The translations under genes and the position numbers were made by a program. 64,000 nt of DNA from Ypsolopha sequella. Its lineage: Eukaryota > Arthropoda > Insecta > Lepidoptera > Ypsolophidae. Within the stretch, counting starts at the first letter, position 1, and each line of letters opens with the position of its first letter. The notes below the pieces were generated by a model, which had not been told where the DNA came from, did no database searches, and saw nothing but the letters and a program-made list of their open reading frames with translations. Shown here piece by piece: positions 45,747 to 56,553 of this stretch. The stretch lies in contig OW204005.1 of the NCBI GenBank assembly GCA_934047225.1, positions 20,034,396 to 20,098,395 of the forward strand, in the 5' to 3' direction.

Positions 45747-46544
45747 AGGTCATTGACCTTTGTTACAGATCTCAGTAAGTATAAGTAAATTAATTTGGGT
45801 TTCAATAACGATCACAAAATTATTCTTTTAGAGTAACATATATTATTTTCCCGCATAAAAGTATGAATTCATTCCAAATTCATTCGTTTTGTTGTTATGA
45901 CTATGGCACGATGTAGCTAAATCACTCATACGCATATTTTGTTGAGTTTTTAACGGCAGGAATATGATGCTCCTCGAAATATTACTTTATAAAATTAATT
46001 TCAATGTGTTTTGAAGTAGTTTTGGGAGATATTTATAGCTTGCAAAAAAGGGCACAGGTTCCACGTCTTACGGGCGCCAACGCTAGGCGTAGACTGACAA
46101 TATCTTGCTGCCGCTGACTGCATCAGTGGATTTACGTATTTTTGGAAAAAGGGGGTGCTTTTTTTGACCCGAATAACGTGGTATTTGGAAAATGAATAGA
46201 TATCATTCACACTAATTTTATTAAAAAAAAACCAACAAAATCGCGAAAGCGATACCTGAAACAAAATCGATAAGAAGTGTGCAATAGAGGGTTACAAAAA
46301 AATTCATTGACAGTACAAATATGAATCGATTAACGTGGTTTGTGGAAAATGAATACCCTAAAGTTCAACCAAAAACATGTATTTTTTTTATGGCTATACG
46401 TAACCTAATTATTGCAACAAAATCATCCGAAAGCTGACATTTTATTTCTGTTTGTATTTTCGTTCCCCTTAAGAGGCGTCATCACGCGCAAACCTCCATA
46501 CAAGTGCTGTCACAAAATTGTGGGGGACACCCACACATTTTTAA

Positions 46545-46665
46545 ATCGACTTAAACATAGATCTAACTAGATAATGTTAATGGACTCAGCCTTAAATATT
46601 ATAAAATATACCATAGACATATGGACATAACAATATCTAGATCTATGTTTAAGTCGTTTTAAAAA
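46545..46665. repeat. Short inverted repeat (CGACTTAAACATAGATCTA)
   Basis: CGACTTAAACATAGATCTA near 46551 faces its complement near 46640-46658, about 70 bp apart. Possibly a small MITE. Confidence 0.55.
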
Positions 46666-46669
46666 TCGT

Positions 46670-47640
46670 GTAACTTGCGTAATATCTTAACAACATACCC
46701 CAAAAATACGTAAATTTATCAGTTTTTTACTAAAAGTGTAGCCGAATGTGCTTTCCTTGTTTTGGATAAAATCTAAAAATTTATACAAATTAAACAACGA
46801 GAATGTTGTCTAGATTATTAATAAATAAAAACAATGTTTGAAAATGTCCACAATCTTGCCAAAATCATGTTTCTCCTGAAATAGATTTTCAATTATTTGC
46901 GGCCGCGACGAAATCGGCACGATTGTATTGTCTCGCAAGTTTTATTTATTTATTTTATCCATAAACAAAAATCCACAGCAAGTACATTCAGATTACTTAA
47001 ACATGATATCATCTTATTGTGCCAAAAGCGGATTTCATTGTGCTAAACTAAACATACTTATAAAAAAATTGGAACATAACAATTATAATTTCTTATTTAT
47101 ATTATAAATATTAATATTTTAGTGTCACTTTGTTAGCCACCTGCACGAACACTGTATATTATTAATATTGTAATCTGTTTACCGGCACCCATGGTATAGA
47201 CTCTCCATGGTCTAGTCTGGGAGCCACTGAATGTTGCTTCAATTGTAAAACTGTTCATTAAATGAAATATTTTTCATTTTCATAATTTATAATTAAATTA
47301 CATAAAGGATTCGCAAAGAAGACTCCGTATTTATGATTCAAAGGTTTGTTATTATGAGTATATCGAGTGTCGGCTGATTAAGGTGTATGTGTGTGTGTGA
47401 GTCTCATCGTGTGATGATAAAAACAGGTAATGAATATTGATAAAGGTGGGCTTACATGGAGCATATTATTTATTTGATGAAATTTAATAATAGTATGTAT
47501 TATATTGATTTGTTAACATAATGTGTGTAACTTGTTCGAACGCAATTAAGTAAAAGAAAGAAAACAAATATTCAAGAAAAAAGACGGTTTAAATTAAGTC
47601 CATTAGCTGTTGGTATATGTTATGTTTGTTTGGGTCGGTG
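46670..47640. other. Region without recognised feature
   Basis: AT-rich sequence with a TG-rich patch at 47383-47400; no gene. Confidence 0.35.
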
Positions 47641-47649
47641 GCTATTCGC

Positions 47650-47785
47650 TCCCTAGAAATTCGTCCCGAGAAAATTCGTCACAAAAAGTATTTATTTTTG
47701 GCGTAAATTCGTTCCTTTTCAAAAAATATATTCAGTAAATGAAAATTCGTCCTCTTTTTGGGTGTCGATTCGTTCCCTTCGTCTT
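47650..47785 (+). repeat. Reiterated (A)ATTCGT(T)CC motif
   Basis: GAAATTCGTCCCGAG, AAAATTCGTCAC, AAATTCGTTCC, AAAATTCGTCC and GATTCGTTCCC occur within ~120 bp at uneven spacing. Unassigned dispersed repeat. Confidence 0.55.
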
Positions 47786-47904
47786 GACAATGGATCTTAT
47801 ATCTAAATTTTTCTATTTATTTTATATAAGAGTACTATCACTTTAAAGCTTAATGATTATTTAGTAGGGAGGGACTACTAACAGGAAATATTCAAGTATG
47901 TGTT

Positions 47905-48990
47905 AAATAGATAGATAGATAGATAGATATAACATTTATTTCCCAAAAACACGACACATACATACAAAAAACAAAGTAGAACTTAAATAAAAGAAAACAA
48001 AAATTAAATAAAGTTAAAACACAAAAAGAAAGTAACTTAAATTTATCCTAGTGGTATGAGTGTCGCGGCAAGGAGAAAAAGGCTCCGACTCAGCATAATG
48101 CCGCAAACCGAAATCTGCGACGCTGTTATTCTGTCGTCACCTGCAGAGAGCCGCACGAATTCCATCGAGAGTGGACAATTATTGTTTATTTAATGTGTAA
48201 ATGTGTATGTGAGTATAATGGTTGTGTAATTTGTATGTGAGTAAGTATAACAATTTTGGCTACATATATTAAATAAGAGAATATCCTGACTGACTGGTCT
48301 ATCAATGCCCGGGCCAGCTGATTGAACCTAGGAACATTAATTTGGACTGTGGGTTTCATCTGCGACACGCAGTCATCCCCAAGAGATAAAAATATAATAA
48401 TAAAGATGTGTGGCATAGTCAATAGTAAAATTTTGCCTGAATGCCAATAATATAAAGCATATCATGTGGATTTTTGTAGTGCGAGTAAGTAATTTTTGTA
48501 CTTACTTTTAAAAGAGTATTCTGTTCTTATATCAATAAATGGAGGTGGAAGATTATTCCAGCATTTCGAGGATAGATAACGAAAACTGCCTCGAAATGCA
48601 GCACAATGATGCCTTGGCACTTTGAGCTTGTGTGCCGATCCCCTGGTTCTTGTTTGGTATGAAGAAACCCAAGTTAATTTTTCATAGAGGTACTCTGGCG
48701 ACCTGTTTTTTATTACTCCGAACAATAAAGTTGCAAAGTTAAGATCTTGCCTAGCTGACATTTTTAGATTATTTGCATTGTTAAGATAAGGGGATACATG
48801 TTGACGAGGTGGGATATTAAAGCAATACCTGTCACATGCATTCTGAACGCGCTGAATAAGACGTTGTGACTTGATCATTAAACAAGGGCCATAAACAGAA
48901 ATGCAATAGTTCAATTTTGATAAAATTATAGATTCACAAAGCCTAATCAGCTCGCTCCCATTATTAACTTGTCATTGGCATCAGAGTCCT
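47905..48990 (-). pseudogene. LINE 3' half with (ATCT)n tail
   Basis: From about 48960 down, the frame gives LNYCISVYGPCL and LIQRVQNACDRYCF (RT thumb), then FRYLSSKCWNNLPPPFIDIR near the C-terminus and a stop at 48462. A 3' UTR of ~550 bp follows and ends in a short (ATCT)n run at 47905-47930, the tandem tail of CR1-like LINEs. The catalytic RT part is absent, so this is a 5'-truncated copy. Confidence 0.8.
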
Positions 48991-49270
48991 TTGTTTGAGT
49001 CAGGATTCTGGAAAGTCATTGTGATAATGTGTTTTTTATAGATATATATAATTTAAACTAAATAAAAAACAAATAAGTTTTCTTTAATATTTAATTTCTA
49101 ATTAAAAAAAATACAACGTTCTATCATAAATACAATATTTTATATAATCATATTATGTTGAGTGATGCATAGGAGTATTGAAGGCACGTTGGCGATGTTT
49201 GTTAGCATAGCGTGTGTTTTACTATGAACCAGGTACATAATTATACATACATATACTCACGCCTGTCTGC
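48991..49270. other. Unassigned sequence
   Basis: AT-rich; leads into a repeat with ACTCACGCCTGTCTGCCATA, which I recall as common in Lepidoptera and which continues beyond the hAT insertion as GTAGGCAGAGACTACAGAT. Confidence 0.35.
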
Positions 49271-49278
49271 CATAGGGG

Positions 49279-49453
49279 CAAGGGCGGATCCAGCCTGCAA
49301 GCCAGGGGTGGGTCACAGGCTCCGAATTAGTCCACATATATAATAAAATGTTGTGCAATTTTAGGTAAATTTAGCGTGTCTGTATAGAAAAAAAAAGTTG
49401 AACTAGGCCCAGGGGGGTCATGACCTCCATGACCCTCCCTGGATCCGCCGTTG
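49279..49453. mobile_element. Short hAT-type MITE, CATAGGGG duplication
   Basis: The ends are CAAGGGCGGATCCAG and, complemented, CAACGGCGGATCCAG. An exact 8-bp duplication, CATAGGGG, flanks it (49271-49278 and 49454-49461). Eight-bp duplications and CA(G/A)-type ends are characteristic of hAT transposons. Length 175 bp; no transposase. Confidence 0.9.
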
Positions 49454-49614
49454 CATAGGGGTAGGCAGAGACTACAGATTTCCATCTGCTACGATCTTGG
49501 CCGGTTTTGCTTCTTCCTCATCCATCAATCTAGAGCCATATAAATTCTTCTATTCTGGGTTTTTTGAATTTGCCTTTCTATGTTATCTTTGTTAAACTTA
49601 CATTAATTTTCCAG

Positions 49615-49697
49615 AGAAAGCGGCAAAAGTTGTAAATGCTTGCACTGTGCTACACAATATTGCCAATCTGCACAATACCGGACAGACAGCGCCATGA
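49615..49697 (+). pseudogene. PIF/Harbinger transposase, last exon
   Basis: After a plausible acceptor (ATTTTCCAG at 49606-49614) the frame gives KAAKVVNACTVLHNIANLHN and stops at 49697. The AC.VLHNI pattern is the C-terminal signature of PIF/Harbinger DDE transposases. No upstream exon with the catalytic residues is recognisable in 49000-49600, which is filled by repeats. Its opposite-facing neighbour is a Myb/SANT-like gene, the partner protein that Harbinger elements usually encode. Confidence 0.65.
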
Positions 49698-49858
49698 GCA
49701 GTACTTGGGTAGGAGGAAGGGATAAGAGGAGCCCACAAGAGCAAGACTTGTGCAGCGACTGTAGGCCACTAGCCTTAGGCATAGTTATTTATTTTATATT
49801 ATTTTCACATTATAAGTCTTGTTATCTTTTCTAATGAGTTTCATTTAGTGTTAGAGTA

Positions 49859-49981
49859 TGTCTAGCCAATGTTGATAGTAACTTACCTGACACAGGTATG
49901 TATGGAGAAAACATTTTTTTAAATAATTTTTTTATATCCGTGTCAGGTAAAGCTACTCTCAACATTCGCTACACAGACTAA
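49859..49981. mobile_element. Short MITE with imperfect ~35-bp TIRs
   Basis: TCTAGCCAATGTTGATAGTA and TTACCTGACAC on the left pair with the complement of GTGTCAGGTAA and CTACTCTCAACATTCGCTA on the right. About 120 bp in total. Confidence 0.65.
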
Positions 49982-50348
49982 TATATTTATTTATGCTGGT
50001 AGCAAGCCTGTTCTAGAAAATTAAAAAACAATTGAAATAAACAGTTAAATATAATGAATAAAAATGAAAAATAAATTAACAAGGATAATTCCTTTGTGTG
50101 ACTGCTGCAGTCAGAGCTGCAGTAAATTGGGTTATAGCTACAGTTTGCTCTCTGACTGCAGCAGTCAAAGCCTGCAGCTCTCCGACTACATCCTGGCCGC
50201 CGCGTTCGACCACGCCGAAAAGCCGCTCGTGTCCAGCCAACTGTCTTTGCTCCAGCTCAAAGGCCCAGCTTGGGATGTTGTTACCTAAAATCAAAATAAT
50301 ATTTATTGCAAAAATACCACACATTTTACCGAGGAAGTCTGTTCCTGG

Positions 50349-51461
50349 CAGGGTCCGACTGGCCATAGTCTTGCCACCCAGGCCCTAGCCTGCGCGGACC
50401 CCCCCTACTCTTACTATACCACCTACACGCAAAATAGTTCACATATATACGAACAGAATGTTACAAAGTCTAAAGATTTTGTAAAACTACCTAAATCATA
50501 TTTTTTAACAAGCAAAGCGTTGAAATTTGAATTTTGCGTGTTTTTCGAGATATGAGAGTGAAAAACGATTTTTATTGTAATAAATATTAACTGCAGGTGA
50601 TAAAAATTTGCATATTATTGTCTAAGCTCGTCATTTTGTGAATTAAAAAAACCAGCTAAGTGCGAGTCAGACTCGCGCACCTAGGGTTCATTTTTTTTCG
50701 TGAGTTTCTCAACCGCTTTATTTTTCCTGTAATTTTTACGTAAACACATATCACAATGATTTTTTTCATATTTTTCGGTCCACCCGTTTTGAAGATAAGG
50801 GGGGAACATACATTTTTTATGGTTTTTCCGAGGATTTCTCGAAATAGATGCAATTAAATATAGCTAAACTATACATTTTTACAATCATATTTTTAATACC
50901 TACAATTTGATACCCATATTGTATTTTTTTTTATATATTTCTCATTTGTGCTCCACTTTTTTTCATATCGCTATGGTTTTTCTGTAATTGGCCAGTTATG
51001 ATCTGTAATCGACTTTTTTTTCATATTTTTCGGTATACCACTTTCTGAGATAAGGGAATTATTCATACATACTCGTATTTTTGTGTTTTTTTTTCAAGAT
51101 TTCTCGAAACCAGTGCCAGTAAATATAGTAAAAGTATAATTTTTACAATTAGCTTTTTAATATCTACAATTTGTATTTTTAGGATAATATTTTTTATTTT
51201 TATTTACACCGTGACATGTGGGCAAATTAATGCTATTTTTGTACCAAATTTCATGTCTTTATCTTTAACGGTGCTAAGTTAAGAGGCTGACATACGGACG
51301 GACAACGGAGTCTCGCCATAAAGGTTCCTTTTGTACCATTTCGGTACTACGGAACCCTAAAAATAGAAAACCGTTACTCCCCCGGCCGATTGAAAGCTAG
51401 CCTAGAAATGTTGAAAAAAAACATAATGCCATCCGGGCCCCTTAGGCCCAGTCCGACGCTG
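50349..51461. mobile_element. hAT-type non-autonomous element inside exon 4
   Basis: The ends are CAGGGTCCGACTGG and, complemented, CAGCGTCGGACTGG. The flanking 8-bp duplication is GTTCCTGG / ATTCCTGG (50341-50348 and 51462-51469), one mismatch. The host frame reads into the insertion on one side and out on the other. It carries a family C copy (50646-51363) as cargo. No transposase. Confidence 0.85.
50646..51363 (+). mobile_element. Family C repeat, copy 5, nested in the hAT element
   Basis: It opens AAAAAACCAGCTAAGTGCGAG and AGACTCGCGCACC, with two body modules, and closes CGGTACTACGGAACCCTAAA. It is among the shorter and more complete copies in the window. Confidence 0.75.
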
Positions 51462-51597
51462 ATTCCTGGCCTGGACGTCGGCCTCTGCATGCAGCGGCGC
51501 GGTGATGTGTAGGGCAGAGGGTCCAGCATCTGAAAATGTTTGATATCATAAGTACGAGTTTACGGAAACTTTATTTCGAGTAGGTACTTGATTTTTT

Positions 51598-51935
51598 AAC
51601 GAAACAGCTAACCCAGCCAGAGGGCGTAGGTTCAATCCCCGCGGTGCATATCAATTTATGTGCCTGCGTGCTTCGGAAGGCACGTCAAGCCGGCTATTGG
51701 GCTATTTGTACCCGAAGTACGGCAATAGGGATCACCACCCATCACGTTAGGTATGTAATAATAATCATCGGTGAAAAGTGGGTGTACAAAGTGTTGACCG
51801 TGACTTGTATTTGACAGTTAACGCTAGGGAACACCTCTGACACCCCCTCGGGGAATAATGTTATGACGATATTGTAATAAATACTATTACTAGCCCCTAG
51901 CCGAAACAAAAAATAATTCTGACTCACCATCACTC
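51598..51935 (+). mobile_element. tRNA-derived SINE remnant in intron 3
   Basis: A B-box-like GTAGGTTCAATCCC at about 51627-51640 is followed by TGCGTGCTTCGGAAGGCACG and TCAAGCCGGCTATTGGGC, a body I recall from lepidopteran tRNA-derived SINEs. The A box is weak. It lies between exons 3 and 4 of the Myb/SANT-like gene. Confidence 0.65.
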
Positions 51936-52139
51936 AGCCATGACCAGCGGCTCTTCTACAGCTGCCGTACCTGCATACGGCAGCGGCACTGCCACAGGTG
52001 CCTGCGGCCCAACCACATGAGCATGCGGCTCAGCCACAGGAGCATGCAGCTCAGACGCAGGTGTGAGCTCGTTCAGCTGAAACTATTGCCATATATTAAA
52101 TCACTATTTTTAAAACTGAATAACTGATTTAATAATCAA

Positions 52140-53005
52140 AAATAAACCACTTTTTAGGCAAGTGCGAGTCAGATTTGCGCAGAAAGGGTTCCATACGTAC
52201 CACCACACAATATAGGTATGGAACCCTAAGAAATATTATGGTAAATAACAACAATATACAGAGTGAATTTTTGAGACGAGACAGTATGGGCAGGTACCTT
52301 AACCGTTATACTCGTAGTTACAGGAAAACGCTTTTAGGAGACTATCCATAAAAGTTTTTTGCGATTTCTGACATTTCTAGTACTCAAACCTCAGTCGGTC
52401 CAGTAGAGACTTTTGATCCTGATAAGAAACAGGATCGATTGGCATCAAAAAAGTTTTTGTTTGAAATGACCATTTTCTTGCTGACTGTACATTTTTTCCA
52501 AAATCTGTAAATGCAGTTCAGAATATCTTAAAAAATTATGGATAGTCTCCTAAAAGCGTTTTCCTGTAACTATAACGGTTAAGGTACCTGCCCTTACTGT
52601 CCCGTCTCAAAAATTCACCCTGTATATGTCATCATAGCTAAATTAAAGCGATAAAAACAAGCCGCTAAAATATGCGTGGCTCTCACTGACTATGGAACCC
52701 TAATATGCTAACCACTATATTTTTTCTACAATATTTATGTAATCAGCTATTACCATGATTTTTTTCATATTTTTTAATCCTCATATTTCAAAGTCATGGG
52801 GGGGGGACATGATAACATTAAAAATGCTAATTTTTTTTAATTTTATGTTATTACTTGCCTATGATAGAGGCTAATAAAATGTATTCTGTGGAAATTTTAT
52901 CCAGCTACCTTTATCAGCTGAAGCAGCAGTAAACTCCTGTTACAGACTGACAAACAGACAGACAGCGGAGGCTTAGTAATAGGGTCTCGCTGGACTCCCT
53001 TAAAA
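52140..53005 (+). mobile_element. Family C repeat, copy 6, in intron 2, carrying a MITE
   Basis: It begins TTAGGCAAGTGCGAGTCAGA then AAAGGGTTCCATACG and ends near CAGACAGACAGCGGAGGC and TAGGGTCTCGC. A Tc1/mariner-type MITE occupies 52259-52622. Confidence 0.6.
52259..52622. mobile_element. Tc1/mariner-type MITE, ~85-bp TIRs, TA duplication
   Basis: The left end CAGAGTGAATTTTTGAGACG and the complemented right end CAGGGTGAATTTTTGAGACG continue as inverted repeats through GGTACCTTAACCGTTATA and TTTTAGGAGACTATCCATA. TA is found at 52257-52258 and 52623-52624. 364 bp, no transposase. Confidence 0.9.
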
Positions 53006-53167
53006 TAAAAAGAGCAACTTAAAATAAAAACAAAAACTAACATTTAGCAACCTTTCTTCTACCGGCGTCAGGGGAGCGCATTTACTGGGCTCACCTCTAG
53101 TCTCATTGTGACTCCGTCTAGAATCAGCGGCCTTCAACCTAACTTTGGCCTTATATTCAATCCAGTA

Positions 53168-54004
53168 CTACAAGGATAGCGTTAAGTAAAGGTTAGAAGA
53201 AAATTCAGAAAAACCATGTATTAAATATAAATATCAAAGCTAAATTGCACATCATTGTATTAATTTTTGCTTAATCTTTATTATATTGGCAGTAATGTTG
53301 ACTGAGAGATCTCCAAAAATAATTCAAAAGTTATATTTTACAGTGCAGTGGGATCAACTAATCTGTGCAGTGGGATCATCCGTCCATCTTTTTCTAGTGC
53401 AGTAGGTATATAAAAGTTTAATTTGAAAGAGAGGGTGAATGATCCAATTAAACCGATAAGTTGGTGGCATCAGTATGCAATTTATTGTTAGATTGCAAGG
53501 TACCATTCAAGGGCAGACGGAATGAATGAAAAATGCATTGTGAGTATACTATGTATACATCCTTTTATTCCATATCTTAGTATTGGAGCAAATGAACTTT
53601 TTCAGTACATTGTAGAATTAATAAATATAGATATTCACCCACAAAAATAGATATCCTAAAATCTGTAGAATTATGAAATAATAATATGAATTGAAGTGAA
53701 ATATATTTATTTATGTAATATTGGTTATACCTTTTAACCATGTAGTGTTAATGAATAAATTGGTGTGATATTAGATGTATGATTATTATGATTAGTAAGA
53801 CGGAATAGGTAACGGTAGCTAGATAGAACAGAAGAGGTTAGTTTGTAAGTTTGAATTGACTGCGAGGCAGCACGACTAGGAAAGATATGGATGTAAGTAC
53901 TTAATTCACATATATATTCTAATCCAGAAGGTCATGGACGAATTCGGGGTTATTAAGAAGCACCACATTCAGAAATAAACAAGAAGTGACACAGTTTTAC
54001 TTAC
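53168..54004 (-). other. Intron 1 of the Myb/SANT-like gene
   Basis: AT-rich, bounded by a GTAAGT donor (54004-53999) and a TTGTAG acceptor. A short AGTGCAGTGGGATCA motif is repeated at about 53342 and 53366. No other element recognised. Confidence 0.5.
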
Positions 54005-54214
54005 TCTTTTACATTGCTCCCCGGACTTAGTGGAACCCTCAGCCACAGAGTTAAGGTCGATTGCCAAGCTGTTCCACATGCCACGCGCCCTTTCTATGCC
54101 AAGGTAGCCAGCCCATGGCTATGTCACGATGTCGAGCAGAATGTCCAGCTGCCGTAAGTAGGTAGGTAGTGAAATTTTGCGTTTTGGGGCCATCCTAAAA
54201 TAAGTTTGATAAGA

Positions 54215-54589
54215 ATAAACAGTGATATTACGCATAATATAATGTAGGTACCTAATTAATCAATATATTTTACTTACGCTTTGAAGAAAAACAAACATAA
54301 CCTTGAATTGATTAAACAAAGACGCCATTGTGAATTTGTGTGAGTTTGACAATTGAAGTTATCAAATATTATCCGGTATATTTAAGGATGTCAAACGCTT
54401 ACACAGAAATGCATCGGTTGTTAAGGTAATTTAATTAAGTAGGGTAGAACTGTCAGAATTTATCGACAACGTCGATACACACCACACGTACATTGGTGGG
54501 TTTCATGGTATACAATCCCAATTCTAGTTCGGATACCCACCATCGTAAGTGCCGGTGGACAAAAAATAGATAGACACTTTGATTTAGAC
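54215..54589. other. Upstream flank of the Myb/SANT-like gene
   Basis: No element ends were identified. A small inverted pair (TTGGTGGGTTTCA against GGATACCCACCA) occurs at about 54494-54547. Confidence 0.3.
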
Positions 54590-54722
54590 AATAACCCCGC
54601 TGGTTAAACGAAATTTTGATAGCAACTTAAGTACATTTTATTTTAATAAAAAACCGACTTTATGCTACTTTTCCACGAATCCGTCCCACTCGCACTAAAG
54701 GTTTTTTCGCATATGGACATGA
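54590..54722 (-). repeat. Family B fragment
   Basis: Reversed, it reads ATATGCGAAAAAACCTTTAG, ACGGATTCGTGGAAAAGTAG, GTCGG and TTTCGTTTAACCAGCGGGG, matching copy 6 at 32200-32325 including its subfamily-specific ACCAGCGGG. Confidence 0.7.
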
Positions 54723-54825
54723 CTTTGAATTATTGTCTAATAATGAATTATTGTACACACACAAAAATCGAAGATGTCTAATTAACGCTGATTGAAGTTT
54801 TTTCCCGGATGTTTTGGTACGTAGT

Positions 54826-55090
54826 AAAAAAACCTGTCAAGTGCAAACTCGCGCTCTGAGGGTTCCGAACCATTTAAATAGGTTAATATCCGTTTCGTAC
54901 CCCATATCAATGCGAAAGTGTGTTTGTTGGTTTGTCTTCTTTCACGCAGTAATGGAGCAATTGTGATTTTTTGCATGGAGATAGTTTATGAGCCCACTTT
55001 TTATCCCGGGAAAATGCAAACGAAATCAGCGTGGGTCAAGCTATGGGCAAAAGCTAGTACTAATATAATTTTAAATTTCAAACTTGTCAA
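54826..55090 (+). mobile_element. Family C-like repeat fragment
   Basis: AAAAAACCTGTCAAGTGCAA, ACTCGCGCTCTGAGGGTTCC, then GTTTGTTGGTTTGTCTTCTT, TTTTTGCATGGAGATAG and TTTTATCCCGGGAAAATGC. The later motifs are ones I recall from another lepidopteran dispersed repeat, so two families may be joined. Confidence 0.5.
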
Positions 55091-55239
55091 TATCTACAAC
55101 TTAAATGAAATTAAGCAAAACTAAGTTGATTCAGTTCTAGACAATGATACCGCACATGTCTGTGTAAGAAAAAAAAATATTTTTCGGCTCTATTTTCATG
55201 TATGAGGCCAAGGCCCCACAGAAAAATGTTTTGTGTCAA

Positions 55240-55700
55240 CATTTTACACAACATAATGCTGCAAAAACGGTAGCGCTCACATCAGACTGTCTCAAGGAAC
55301 TTCAAGATCTCTCAAACATACGAGTATGTAAGGTAAATCTGTTTTGATCTAAAGCACATAGCCACACAAAGGAAACGAACAAGCAGACTCGTTAGCTAAA
55401 CTAGCATCCACAAGGAAGGCACAGAGCAACTACCTGTGTTGTCCTTCCACGGAGGAATTAGGGAAGAGCTTAGGAAATCCTCGCTAAGGGAACAAAACAA
55501 GCAGTGGGCAGAGAGGACAGACTGCCGTATTACAAAAATTATGGTACCCCAGACAGACTGCAAGTTAACCAGGTACCTTTTAAAACTAAACCGGACTAAC
55601 TTGAAAGACATGGTAACTATACTAACAGGTCACTGTAACTTAAGGGGCTTCAGAAGCAAAACTGCGTTTACAGACGTTTTTAAATTGGTTTTAACTTTCT
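55240..55700 (+). pseudogene. LINE RNase H remnant
   Basis: LTSDCLKELQDLSN is followed, across a frame change, by GNEQADSLAKLAS (the conserved GN..AD of RNase H). After another frame change come REQNKQWAERTDCRITKI and LTGHCNLRGF, the segment after RNase H in I/R1-like LINEs. RNase H removes template RNA during copying. Several frameshifts make it dead. The downstream zinc knuckle of the same type of protein is at 56554. Confidence 0.75.
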
Positions 55701-56080
55701 ATATGAATATTACAAAACTTTGAAAAAAATATATCACACCTATTCACCCACGTCCCGTAATTGTGATGTTTCAAAATCTTAAAAGCTTTAACCTACAACG
55801 AGAAAATAAATACCTTTAATAACCTTATTAGGTTGGTAGTCTCATCACTTATTTACCCTTATTATATTGATATTTAAATGTATATACATATATATATTAT
55901 ATATTATAGATGTATTTATTAATATATTCTTGTGTATTTGTTTATGTAAGTCTATGATATCTATTAAAATTAAGTTTAATTTGTTAGGTTATTTGTATTA
56001 ACACTTTATTGTTTTTCATTTAATTTACTCTATCTATTACGTCTATCCCCCTATTTTTACTTTTCTAGTGACTATTTCTT
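55701..56080. other. Region without recognised feature
   Basis: AT-rich sequence between the RNase H remnant and the RTE-like tail. It is probably the body or 5' part of the insertion that split the LINE. Confidence 0.35.
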
Positions 56081-56084
56081 CACC

Positions 56085-56232
56085 GCCCAAAGGTTGGCTG
56101 GAAGAAATCGCTTCAAGTGATAAGTCCGCCTTTGTACAAAATTATGTTTTCAATACTCTGTTTTCTTTTATATGTCTTTTGTGTACAATAAAGTGTCAAT
56201 TCATTCATTCATTCATTCATTCATTCATTCAA
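56085..56232 (+). mobile_element. RTE-like LINE 3' end with (ATTC)n tail
   Basis: CCAAAGGTTGGCTGGAAGAA, GTCCGCCTTTGTACA, TATGTCTTTTGTGTAC and AATAAAGTGT precede seven or so ATTC units. Homologous to 21476-21603. Confidence 0.75.
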
Positions 56233-56553
56233 CCTTTCAAATGCTTTAAAAAACTGATAAATAGTTTGTACTTTTTAAATTCAAAAGAGACAAGGTTAAA
56301 ACTTATACACACACACGAGCAATACAAAAATCTAACACAATGATGTTTAAAACTTTTAAATGTCAAACCTAACACATGTGAAAAGTATTATTTTCTCTAT
56401 TTTGCGCTACCCGGCGACACAACGATCGTCGTAACAGCCACTTTGCAATGCACTCTGACATAAACGTTATTTATATTTCGTTATTGTCGATATTTGTACA
56501 GACATATTTCGAGCTGCTTATTTAGCTTACTGAAGCCTCTTAAATAAACATCT

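Larger units (their letters stand above)
39744..46472 (+). mobile_element. Family A TTAA element, copy 4, carrying an LTR element
   Basis: The edges are TTAA|GAGTATGACATAGCC and GTTCCCC|TTAA. Without the 2,954 bp of LTR element plus duplication it is ~3.77 kb and collinear with the other copies. It has the inverted arms and an 87-codon frame at 46001-46264 like that of copies 1 and 3. Confidence 0.82.
50076..54193 (-). pseudogene. Myb/SANT-like partner protein of PIF/Harbinger, five exons, disrupted
   Basis: Exon 1 (54193-54005) starts MAPKRKISLPTYLRQLDILL and, after a frameshift, continues GIERARGMWNSLAIDLNSVA to a GTAAGT donor. Exon 2 (53167-53042) gives YWIEYKAKVRLKAADSRRSH and LTPVEERLLN. 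Together these form a Myb/SANT-like DNA-binding domain as in NAIF1/zeste-type proteins. Exon 3 (52076-51971) and exon 4 (from 51529) are Pro/Ala/His-rich; a GCAG|GTACGG donor keeps phase. Exon 4 is split by a hAT element. Exon 5 (50284-50076) is a Gln/Ala-rich helical tail (FELEQRQLAGHERL, ALTAAVREQT). This protein normally brings the transposase to the element ends. Exon boundaries are proposals; the exon 1 frameshift and the exon 4 insertion make it non-functional. Confidence 0.65.

Noticed and set aside
54918..55124. Short protein gene at 54.9 kb
   Set aside because: It coincides with a dispersed repeat (CATGGAGATAG, ATCCCGGGAAAATGC) and has no family resemblance.
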